Positions 1 to 5,044 of a DNA stretch of 11,286 nucleotides are shown piece after piece (within the stretch, counting starts at the first letter, position 1; the number at the start of each line of letters is the position of its first letter). A program made the translations under genes and the position numbers. Source of the stretch: Bacillota bacterium (GTDB lineage Bacteria > Bacillota > Clostridia > Oscillospirales > Acutalibacteraceae); the NCBI GenBank assembly GCA_023412715.1, contig JAEZCC010000001.1:1-11286 (forward strand), in the 5' to 3' direction. Below the pieces are notes generated by a model that saw only the letters and a list, made by a program, of their open reading frames with translations, did no database searches and was not told the DNA's origin.

Positions 1-126
1 GCTGTTCATGCAGGAATGGGCACTTCCTTTCGGCTGAACTGTGTGTGGTAACTCAATTCTAACCGATGCGCTCCATTCCTGTCTCTATTTTTTCCTTAAC
101 TGTCCAATATGTATTGTAGTCCTACA
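1..126. repeat. Left copy of 126-bp perfect terminal inverted repeat
   Basis: Bases 1-126 are the exact reverse complement of bases 11161-11286; identity stops abruptly at base 127 (A here, C in the complement of the other copy). No long reading frame crosses it. The three forward frames end in stops within about 60 bases, which would fit the extreme C-terminus of an interrupted transposase or plain non-coding DNA. It could be the shared end of an insertion sequence present on both sides of the block in opposite orientation, or the k-mer overlap left at both ends of a contig that runs into one repeated node. I cannot assign it to an IS family. Confidence 0.95.
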
Positions 127-155
127 ATTTTGGGTGCGCCACACGTAAATGTATG

Positions 156-184
156 GTGACAAAGATTTCATTATGTAGTATAAT
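156..184 (+). promoter_or_regulatory. Sigma-A type promoter for the 263-aa hypothetical gene
   Basis: A GTGACA -35 box (156-161, five of six consensus bases) is separated by 17 bases from a perfect TATAAT -10 box (179-184). Transcription should begin near base 191, giving a leader of about 100 nt before the TTG start at 292. The leader contains a short GC-rich hairpin (GCCCC at 235-239 pairing with GGGGC at 246-250). The promoter begins only 30 bases inside the edge of the terminal repeat. Confidence 0.75.
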
Positions 185-291
185 ATCAGAATTGTTGATG
201 GATCCTTATTATCGGTTGCATAAAATCGCGTGCGGCCCCCGGAACGGGGCGCGCCCGCCTGTTATCGCTATGAATTGGGAGTTGATTTATT

Positions 292-1083
292 TTGGATCAG
301 AAGGCTTTTGAACTGGTTGCGGGAAAAACGGGGGAGGTCCTCGACGCGCGGGGATACCGCCGCACGGGAAAGCCGCAGCAGGAAGAAGAGGGCATGTCGG
401 TCGTTTATGTCGGCGACGCAAACGCCTACGAAATCCTGTACAGGGACTCGCAGAAACGGTTTGAGCTGCGCTCCGCGAATCTGTCGGACGGCGCGCCGGA
501 CGGCAAGTGGAAAAACCTTTCCATGTGGCTGTACGACCCGGAAACGGACACGCCCGCCCAGGCCCAGAGCATTGCCGAGGATTTTCTTGAAACGATTCAG
601 GGTCCCCGGCAGGCGGCTGCCATCCGCAGCCAGAAAAAGAAGAAAAAGGACGACGACACCAACGATCCGCTGTTCTTTTACAACCGCTTTGTCGGCGTTT
701 TCCCAGAGCTGAAAGCCGAGATCGCCGACGAGAAGGCCGCTTACGGCGGAATCCGCGCCGTGACGTTCGGGCGCGAGCATCTGCTGCCTCGCCTTGAGGC
801 CGTCTGCGCCTCCGGGACGGACAGGGACGCGGTTTCCCGCGCGTGCTCCCTTCTGAGCGACCTGTACGTCAGCGGCGACATGAATGTGCGCTCCGTCATC
901 ACAATCGTCCTGCTGAACGGCCTGAGCGACGCGGCCATTGCCAATCTGAAGCTGGGGTTCGGCGAGGATCTGGCCAAGGGCTATAAGTCCGGCGTCAAAA
1001 TGAAGGGCAAAAGGGTCAAGCCTGAAAAGCAGAAGAAGAGCGAAAAAATCATGGCCAGGACCCTGAACGAGATGGATCGGTGA
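292..1083 (+). CDS. Conserved-looking hypothetical protein with Lys-rich linker and basic C-terminus
   Basis: I do not recognise this 263-aa protein with certainty. Translation probably starts at TTG 292, ten bases after GGGAG (277-281); an in-frame TGA at 283-285 rules out an upstream start nearby. Residues 1-103 look like one compact alpha/beta domain. A charged linker at 114-125 (a run of five lysines then DDD) leads to a second, mostly helical segment (about 126-228) that opens with an aromatic stretch and FPELK (137-141). The tail (230-252) is strongly basic. There is no signal peptide and no clear membrane helix, so it is probably cytosolic. The basic tail could bind nucleic acid or ribosomes, but that is only inference. 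The FPELK-type segment recalls small uncharacterised DUF families. It has its own promoter and lies directly upstream of the rpmG-secE-nusG cluster on the same strand, without an obvious intervening T-rich terminator. Confidence 0.8.
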   Translation: MDQKAFELVAGKTGEVLDARGYRRTGKPQQEEEGMSVVYVGDANAYEILYRDSQKRFELRSANLSDGAPDGKWKNLSMWLYDPETDTPAQAQSIAEDFLETIQGPRQAAAIRSQKKKKKDDDTNDPLFFYNRFVGVFPELKAEIADEKAAYGGIRAVTFGREHLLPRLEAVCASGTDRDAVSRACSLLSDLYVSGDMNVRSVITIVLLNGLSDAAIANLKLGFGEDLAKGYKSGVKMKGKRVKPEKQKKSEKIMARTLNEMDR

Positions 1084-1239
1084 CAGGTGCGGCACGCCCT
1101 TGCGCTTGCGGCGGACCACGACGGGTTTCTCGCGCCTTGCTCCGGGAACGCACCAGACCGGCTGTGTGCCAACCTGAGGGCGGGCCCGGCCTGCCCCGGC
1201 CGTGGGAGAGGGCACAGTCCGCCGTCCCGCAAATTTCTC
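1084..1239. other. GC-rich non-coding gap with hairpin, no clear gene
   Basis: Very GC-rich stretch between the hypothetical gene and the rpmG promoter. Short frames of about 65-100 codons exist on both strands, but none has a convincing start signal and their translations are rich in Arg, Pro and Ala, as expected of shadows in GC-rich DNA. A hairpin near 1188-1206 (CGGCC against GGCCG around TGCCCC) might end the upstream transcript but lacks a T-run. Confidence 0.5.
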
Positions 1240-1268
1240 TTGACATGCGGGCTGTGTTGTGCTATGAT
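1240..1268 (+). promoter_or_regulatory. Near-consensus sigma-A promoter of the rpmG-secE-nusG-rplKA cluster
   Basis: Perfect TTGACA -35 (1240-1245), exactly 17 bases, then TATGAT -10 (1263-1268). Transcription is expected from about base 1275, leaving a leader of roughly 110 nt before rpmG. The strength fits a ribosomal protein operon. No other good promoter is visible before the one at 3656, so rpmG through rplA probably form one transcript. Confidence 0.88.
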
Positions 1269-1274
1269 ATTTTT

Positions 1275-1384
1275 ACCTCGGTAAAGAGGTTATTTTTTTG
1301 TATCCATTTACCCCGTTACCCCGAGGGAGGCCGAAGCCCCCGTCAGGAGGCTAAAAATTTTTCCGTACAGCGGGAGGTGCCGTC
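1275..1384 (+). promoter_or_regulatory. Structured 5' leader of rpmG (uncharacterised)
   Basis: The leader opens with a small hairpin (ACCTC 1275-1279 against GAGGT 1286-1290) followed two bases later by seven T residues (1293-1299), which resembles a weak terminator placed right at the transcript start. It then has a tandem 8-bp repeat, TTACCCCG twice (1308-1323), and three GGAGG motifs (1326-1330, 1346-1350, 1373-1377). Only the last is correctly spaced for the rpmG ATG; the first two have no ATG, GTG or TTG at a suitable distance. Leader-based control is possible but unproven. Confidence 0.35.
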
Positions 1385-1534
1385 ATGAGAGTCAAGGTCA
1401 CAATGGCCTGCACAGAGTGCAAGCAGCGGAATTACGACACGATGAAAAATAAAAAGAATGATCCGGACAGGCTGGAGATGCACAAGTATTGCAGGTTCTG
1501 CAAGAAGCATACTCTTCACCGCGAGACGAAATAA
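1385..1534 (+). CDS. rpmG: 50S ribosomal protein L33, zinc-ribbon (C+) form
   Basis: This 49-aa protein is a component of the large ribosomal subunit near the E site. It begins MRVKVTMACTEC and carries two CxxC pairs (C9/C12 and C36/C39), the zinc-binding arrangement of C+ L33. The central NYDT segment and the basic C-terminus ending HRETK are family features, and 49 residues is the normal length. ATG 1385 follows GGAGGTG (1373-1379) by five bases. It is the first gene of the rpmG-secE-nusG cluster, the usual order in Firmicutes, with 26 bases to secE. The tRNA-Trp gene sometimes found between rpmG and secE is absent. Because of the zinc site, a zinc-independent paralogue may exist elsewhere in the genome; this is inferred from other Firmicutes. 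Confidence 0.96.
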   Translation: MRVKVTMACTECKQRNYDTMKNKKNDPDRLEMHKYCRFCKKHTLHRETK

Positions 1535-1560
1535 TCCGGACGGAGGGAAAGTAAAGAATT

Positions 1561-1806
1561 ATGGCCGAGAAAACTGAAAAGGCTGAAAAAAAGCAGAACT
1601 TTTTTGTCAGAGCCGGCGATTCGTTCACAAAATTTCTCCGTGAAACAAAAGGCGAAATCAAAAAGATTGTGTGGCCGACCCCGCAGTCCGTCATGAAAAG
1701 CACAGGCGTCGTTCTCGCCACTATCGTGGTGATCGGGGCGTTCGTTTTCGGACTGGATACGCTTTTGGTCAACCTGCTCGGGCTGATTATGAATGTTGCG
1801 AAATAA
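1561..1806 (+). CDS. secE: Preprotein translocase subunit SecE
   Basis: 81-aa membrane protein, the SecE subunit that clamps SecY in the SecYEG protein-conducting channel. It is the short single-span form typical of Gram-positive bacteria. A charged, lysine-rich N-terminus (1-12) precedes the conserved amphipathic segment (about 23-41: KFLRETKGEIKKIVWPT), followed by one transmembrane helix at about 47-72 and a short tail. The KKIVWPT motif is the family signature. ATG 1561 lies 13 bases after GGAGGG (1542-1547), a slightly long spacing. It sits between rpmG and nusG, the standard context, and nusG starts 23 bases after its stop. Confidence 0.96.
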   Translation: MAEKTEKAEKKQNFFVRAGDSFTKFLRETKGEIKKIVWPTPQSVMKSTGVVLATIVVIGAFVFGLDTLLVNLLGLIMNVAK

Positions 1807-1829
1807 CAAATTTAGCGGAGGTGCTTTCA

Positions 1830-2351
1830 TTGCCTGACGAAGCCAAATGGTATGTTGTGCATACTTATTCCGGGTATGAAAACAAGGTTGCCTCCAATCT
1901 TCAGAAAACGGTGGAAAACCGGCAGCTTCACGATCTGATTGAACAGGTGCTCGTCCCGACCGAGACCGTTACGGAAATCAAGGACGAAAAAAAGCGCGAG
2001 GTTGAACGGAAGATTTTCCCGGGCTACGTGCTCGTGAAAATGATCCTTACGGACGAATCTTGGTATGTCGTGCGCAATATCCGCGGCTGCACGGGTTTTG
2101 TCGGTCCGTCGTCAAAGCCGATTCCGCTGACCGACGAAGAAGTTGCAAGGCTTGGCGTTGAAAAGAAAGAGATTGAGGTTTCCTATGGGGTCGGCGATTC
2201 CGTACAGATCATCGACGGGCCCCTGGAAGGGTTTGTCGGCATCGTGGAAGAGGTCGACAAAGAGAAGAACCGCGTCCGCGTGACGGTTTCCATGTTCGGC
2301 CGCGAGACGCCGGTTGAGCTTGAGCTGCATCAGGCCCAGGCGATGGAATGA
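1830..2351 (+). CDS. nusG: Transcription termination/antitermination factor NusG
   Basis: 173-aa RNA polymerase-associated elongation factor. NusG binds the clamp helices of RNA polymerase through its N-terminal domain and contacts partners such as ribosomal protein S10 through its KOW domain. The start is TTG 1830, six bases after GGAGGTG (1817-1823). This gives the usual N-terminus (PDEAKWYVVHTYSGYE); the frame is open further upstream, but only as overlap with secE. The NGN domain covers about 5-100, with the core FPGYVLVKM at 63-71 and WYVVRN at 78-83. The KOW domain (about 121-150) contains GDSVQIIDGPLEGFVG. The length is normal for a NusG without insertions. It is probably cotranscribed with secE; a 118-base structured gap separates it from rplK. 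Confidence 0.97.
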   Translation: MPDEAKWYVVHTYSGYENKVASNLQKTVENRQLHDLIEQVLVPTETVTEIKDEKKREVERKIFPGYVLVKMILTDESWYVVRNIRGCTGFVGPSSKPIPLTDEEVARLGVEKKEIEVSYGVGDSVQIIDGPLEGFVGIVEEVDKEKNRVRVTVSMFGRETPVELELHQAQAME

Positions 2352-2469
2352 TTTTATTTTAGGCGAATAAGCGGCCTGACCGCTTGTTGTGAGGGGCTTG
2401 CCCCTGTGGGAGGAACGGCAGTTTTTTCCGTTCCGCCATCGACCACAAATTTTGGAGGTGCAGTCAAAA
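2352..2469 (+). promoter_or_regulatory. Multi-hairpin leader upstream of rplK, possible L1-type control site
   Basis: Three successive hairpins lie between nusG and rplK: AAGCGG (2369-2374) with CCGCTT (2380-2385); AGGGG (2392-2396) with CCCCT (2401-2405); and GGAACGG (2412-2418) with CCGTTCC (2428-2434), whose loop holds six T residues. None is followed by a terminator-like T-run. In many bacteria L1 represses its own operon by binding a 23S-like structure ahead of rplK; this leader is in the right place, but I cannot confirm an L1 site by eye. The rplK ribosome binding site GGAGGTG is at 2454-2460. Confidence 0.4.
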
Positions 2470-2895
2470 ATGGCACAGAAGGTTACTGGTTTTATCAAGC
2501 TCCAGATACCTGCCGGAAAAGCAACGCCGGCGCCGCCGGTAGGCCCTGCTCTCGGCCAGCACGGCGTCAACATCATGGCGTTTACCAAAGAGTTCAACGA
2601 GCGCACGAAAAGTGAAGCCGGCATGATTATCCCGGTCATCATCACGGTTTATGCCGATCGCTCCTTTACGTTCGTCACGAAGACTCCGCCCGCCGCGGTG
2701 CTCATCAAAAAGGCGTGCGGAATCGATAAGGCGTCCGGAACGCCGAACAAGACCAAGGTGGCGAAAATCACCAAGGAACAGGTCAAAAAGATCGCTGAAA
2801 CGAAGATGCCCGATCTGAATGCGGCTTCCGTGGAAGCGGCCATGAGCATGGTCGCCGGAACGGCTCGCAGCATGGGCGTTGAAGTCGTCGAATGA
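2470..2895 (+). CDS. rplK: 50S ribosomal protein L11
   Basis: 141-aa large-subunit protein that, with 23S rRNA, forms the GTPase-associated centre touched by elongation factors; it is also needed for the stringent response through RelA-type enzymes in many bacteria. ATG 2470, nine bases after GGAGGTG, gives the exact family N-terminus (MAQKVTGFIKLQIPAGK) and family length. The N-terminal domain (about 1-70) has the proline-rich loop PAPPVGPALGQHGVNI (20-35). The C-terminal rRNA-binding domain (about 75-141) includes KTPPAAVLIKKA and ends in GTARSMGVEV. An in-frame ATG further upstream at 2389 would add a non-conserved extension across the leader hairpins and is rejected. It is followed by rplA after 61 bases. 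Confidence 0.97.
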   Translation: MAQKVTGFIKLQIPAGKATPAPPVGPALGQHGVNIMAFTKEFNERTKSEAGMIIPVIITVYADRSFTFVTKTPPAAVLIKKACGIDKASGTPNKTKVAKITKEQVKKIAETKMPDLNAASVEAAMSMVAGTARSMGVEVVE

Positions 2896-2956
2896 CGAAA
2901 GCCCGGGTGGGAGGAACTTTGAATCCGATTTTACCACTTGACAGGGAGGAAAACCT

Positions 2957-3649
2957 ATGAAACACGGTAAAAAATATGCCGACGGCGCAAAGCTCGTCGA
3001 CCGCACAAAATTTTATGACGCCGGGGAAGCGCTCGATCTCTGTGTGAAGACCGGCACGAAGAAATTCGATGAAAGCGTCGAAGTCCACGTGAAACTGGGC
3101 GTCGACAGCCGCCACGCGGACCAGCAGGTCCGCGGCGCCATCGTCCTGCCGAACGGCACGGGCAAGACCGTCCGCGTGCTCGCCATCTGCAAGGGCGACG
3201 CCGCGAAGGACGCCGAAGCCGCCGGAGCCGATTTCGTCGGCGCGGAAGAGATGGTCCAGAAAATCCAGAACGAAAACTGGATGGATTTCGACATCCTGAT
3301 TACGACGCCCGACATGATGGGCATGGTCGGCCGTCTCGGTAAGATCCTCGGTCCCCGCGGCCTGATGCCGAACCCGAAGGCCGGCACCGTGACCCGCGAA
3401 GTCGGCAAGGCGATTCAGGAAGCGAAAGCCGGTAAAATCGAGTACCGTCTCGACAAATCCAACATTATCCACTGCGTCATCGGCAAGGTTTCGTTCGGCC
3501 AGGCGAAGCTGCAGGAAAATTTTGACACGCTGCTCGGCGCCATTGTGAAAGCGAAGCCGGCGGCCTCGAAAGGGCAGTACGTCCGTTCCTGCGTCGTTGC
3601 CTCGACCATGGGCCCCGGCATCCGCATCAACCCGAATAAATTTGCCTGA
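2957..3649 (+). CDS. rplA: 50S ribosomal protein L1
   Basis: 230-aa protein of the mobile L1 stalk, which binds 23S rRNA at the E site and helps release deacylated tRNA. Family features are the N-terminal MKHGKKYADGAKLVDR, FDESVEVHVKLGVD (37-50), the strongly conserved signature around GKILGPRGLMPNPKAGTVT (128-146), and the C-terminal MGPGIRINP. The length is typical for bacterial L1. ATG 2957 is preceded by AGGGAGG (about 2943-2949). L1 is a known autogenous repressor of the rplK-rplA transcript in several bacteria. The -35 box of the next promoter begins only six bases after the stop, so rplJL is uncoupled at least partly from this transcript. Confidence 0.97.
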   Translation: MKHGKKYADGAKLVDRTKFYDAGEALDLCVKTGTKKFDESVEVHVKLGVDSRHADQQVRGAIVLPNGTGKTVRVLAICKGDAAKDAEAAGADFVGAEEMVQKIQNENWMDFDILITTPDMMGMVGRLGKILGPRGLMPNPKAGTVTREVGKAIQEAKAGKIEYRLDKSNIIHCVIGKVSFGQAKLQENFDTLLGAIVKAKPAASKGQYVRSCVVASTMGPGIRINPNKFA

Positions 3650-3655
3650 TTTTCA

Positions 3656-3684
3656 TTGACGTTTCAGCTTCTTTGTGGTATGAT
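3656..3684 (+). promoter_or_regulatory. Near-consensus sigma-A promoter of rplJ-rplL
   Basis: TTGACG -35 (3656-3661), 17 bases, TATGAT -10 (3679-3684). The predicted start point is near 3691, directly ahead of the L10 leader. The arrangement matches Gram-positive rplJL units that have their own promoter in addition to read-through from rplKA. Confidence 0.88.
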
Positions 3685-3690
3685 AACAAA

Positions 3691-3792
3691 CGTTATAGCT
3701 GTCCTTTATTCAAAGACAGCAGGTGCTTGCGCATAAATGGAATGCTTCATTCCGGCCTGCCGAGAATAAGGTTCTTGATGCATTTGCGTGGT
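3691..3792 (+). promoter_or_regulatory. L10 leader (L10-L12 binding RNA upstream of rplJ)
   Basis: The RNA has the hallmarks of the ribosomal protein L10 leader. A hairpin pairs GCTGTC (3698-3703) with GACAGC (3715-3720). The characteristic strings AAAGACAGCAGGTGC and GGCCTGCCGAG follow, with CAGG (3720-3723) able to pair with CCTG (3756-3759) around an internal hairpin (GGAATG 3739-3744 with CATTCC 3748-3753). In Bacillus subtilis the L10(L12)4 complex binds this leader and promotes attenuation of rplJL. The same role is inferred here from the sequence, the position and the attenuator hairpin immediately downstream. Confidence 0.88.
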
Positions 3793-3793
3793 T

Positions 3794-3830
3794 AAGACCT
3801 TTTCTGCGGTAAGCGGAAAAGGTCTTTCTG
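3794..3830 (+). terminator. Attenuator hairpin in the rplJL leader
   Basis: Fourteen-base-pair stem: AAGACCTTTTCTGC (3794-3807) pairs with GCGGAAAAGGTCTT (3813-3826) around GGTAA, with a single G-T wobble. It is followed by a T-rich stretch (TCTGTTTGTT). It lies after the L10 leader and about 40 bases before the rplJ start, the position expected for a transcription attenuator. The T-tract is interrupted, so partial rather than full termination seems likely. Confidence 0.8.
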
Positions 3831-3869
3831 TTTGTTCGGAAGAACCGCCAAAGATGGAGGTGAGATCGT

Positions 3870-4406
3870 TTGCCAAGCGAAAAGGTACTGGAAGAAAAGA
3901 AAAAGCAGGTAGCGGATCTGGCTGAAAAGCTGAAAGCCGCGCGCACGGGTATTCTTGTCGACTACAAGGGCATCACCGTGGAAGAAGACACGAAGCTCCG
4001 CAAAGAGCTGCGCGAATCGGGAAGCCACTATAAGGTCGTCAAAAATACGCTGCTGAGCCTCGCTTTGAAAGAGGCGGGCATCGAAGGCCTGGATTCCGTG
4101 CTGGAAGGCACGACAGCCGTCGCTGTCCATTCCGAGGATTATGTCGCCCCTGCCAAGATCCTGGGTAAATTTTCCGATAAGAACGAGAAGTTTACCATCA
4201 AGGCCGGGTTCATCGACGGAAAAGTCGTATCCATCGACCAGGTCAAGACCCTTGCGTCTCTTCCTTCGAAAGAAGTCCTCGTCGCGCAGGCCCTCCGCGG
4301 CCTGAACGGGCCGATTTCCGGTCTGGTCACCGTGCTGAACGGCACCCTGAAGGGACTGGTTGTCGCGCTGAACGCGATTGCCGAAAAACAGCAGCAGTCC
4401 GCGTGA
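3870..4406 (+). CDS. rplJ: 50S ribosomal protein L10
   Basis: 178-aa base of the ribosomal stalk: its N-terminal domain binds 23S rRNA and its C-terminal helix carries L7/L12 dimers, which recruit translation GTPases. The start is TTG 3870, eight bases after GGAGGTGA (3856-3863). It gives PSEKVLEEKKKQVADLAEKL, the expected beginning. Conserved segments are ILVDYKGITVEEDTKLRKELR (28-48), the KVVKNTL motif (55-61) and ALRGLNGPISGLVTVLNG (141-158). The final helix (about 150-173) is hydrophobic with an LNG/LNA periodicity typical of the L12-binding helix. It is probably the regulator of its own leader. It is followed by rplL after 37 bases. Confidence 0.97.
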   Translation: MPSEKVLEEKKKQVADLAEKLKAARTGILVDYKGITVEEDTKLRKELRESGSHYKVVKNTLLSLALKEAGIEGLDSVLEGTTAVAVHSEDYVAPAKILGKFSDKNEKFTIKAGFIDGKVVSIDQVKTLASLPSKEVLVAQALRGLNGPISGLVTVLNGTLKGLVVALNAIAEKQQQSA

Positions 4407-4443
4407 TTCGTCTATTTTATGAAAATATTGGAGGTTATCAATT

Positions 4444-4818
4444 ATGTCTGAAAAGGTTACAAAGCTGATTGAGGATGTAAAATCCCTAACTGTTCTTGAA
4501 CTTTCCGAGCTGGTCAAGGCTCTGGAAGAGGAGTTCGGCGTTTCCGCCGCCGCTCCGGTCGCCGTTGCCGCCGCTCCGGCCGCCGCCGCTCCGGCTGCCG
4601 AGGAGAAGTCTACGTTTGACGTTGTCCTGAAGGACATCGGCCAGCAGAAGATTCAGGTCATCAAGGTTGTCCGCGAGATCACGGGCCTCGGCCTGAAGGA
4701 AGCGAAGGACCTTGTCGACGCCGCACCGAAGGCGATCAAAGAGGGCGTTTCCAAGGAAGATGCCGACGGCATGAAAGAGAAACTTGAGAAAGTCGGAGCA
4801 GAAGTCGAGCTGAAGTAA
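4444..4818 (+). CDS. rplL: 50S ribosomal protein L7/L12
   Basis: 124-aa acidic stalk protein, present as dimers on L10, that recruits and stimulates elongation factors and other translation GTPases. Residues 1-33 form the helical dimerisation domain. An Ala/Pro/Val-rich hinge (about 34-52) follows, and then the globular C-terminal domain (54-124) with the conserved KIQVIKVVREITGLGLKEAK surface (69-88) that contacts the factors. ATG 4444 is nine bases after GGAGG (4430-4434). It is the last gene of the cluster: a strong terminator begins 23 bases after the stop, and rpoB does not follow as it does in most bacteria. Confidence 0.98.
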   Translation: MSEKVTKLIEDVKSLTVLELSELVKALEEEFGVSAAAPVAVAAAPAAAAPAAEEKSTFDVVLKDIGQQKIQVIKVVREITGLGLKEAKDLVDAAPKAIKEGVSKEDADGMKEKLEKVGAEVELK

Positions 4819-4841
4819 TTTCAGCCGCATTGTTCCGCGGA

Positions 4842-4870
4842 CCTGCCGGTTGAACCGGCAGGCCCTTTTT
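4842..4870 (+). terminator. Intrinsic terminator after rplL
   Basis: CCTGCCGGT (4842-4850) pairs perfectly with ACCGGCAGG (4854-4862) around a TGA loop, followed by CC and TTTTT (4866-4870). It ends the ribosomal protein transcript and separates it from the convergent carboxypeptidase gene. Confidence 0.9.
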
Positions 4871-4985
4871 GTGCCCAAGGCCGTTGGCAACGCCGCGGCA
4901 TGGATTAAAATCCCGGCTTCCGCAGTTTGGCTTCCCCGATTCGTTTTCGGTTCGTTTCGCGGCGACTTCTGACATTTCTGCCATA

Positions 4986-5032
4986 AGATACGGCGGGCGG
5001 CAGACGCATCGCGCCCACCGCCCGCCGTATCT
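4986..5032. repeat. Perfect 15-bp inverted repeat downstream of the carboxypeptidase gene
   Basis: AGATACGGCGGGCGG (4986-5000) and its exact complement (5018-5032) flank a 17-base spacer. It begins 13 bases beyond the stop codon of the - strand carboxypeptidase gene and probably terminates or stabilises its transcript. Neither side has a real T-run, so it may be a transcript-end structure rather than a classical intrinsic terminator. Confidence 0.7.
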
Positions 5033-5044
5033 CTGAGGAACAGG

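Noticed and set aside
1..126. Window as a linear replicon or transposon bounded by its own terminal inverted repeats
   Set aside because: The enclosed genes are ordinary chromosomal ones and no transposase, integrase or replication gene is present, so a mobile or linear element is not supported.
268..1215. Long - strand open frame opposite the hypothetical gene
   Set aside because: It is an antisense shadow in GC-rich DNA; the + strand frame has a promoter, a ribosome binding site and a protein-like composition.
1087..1284. 65-codon + strand frame between the hypothetical gene and rpmG
   Set aside because: It has no ribosome binding site, runs through the rpmG promoter and has no protein-like features.
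2938..2943. TTGACA ahead of rplA as a promoter
   Set aside because: No -10-like box lies 16-18 bases downstream, because that region is the rplA ribosome binding site and start; chance match.
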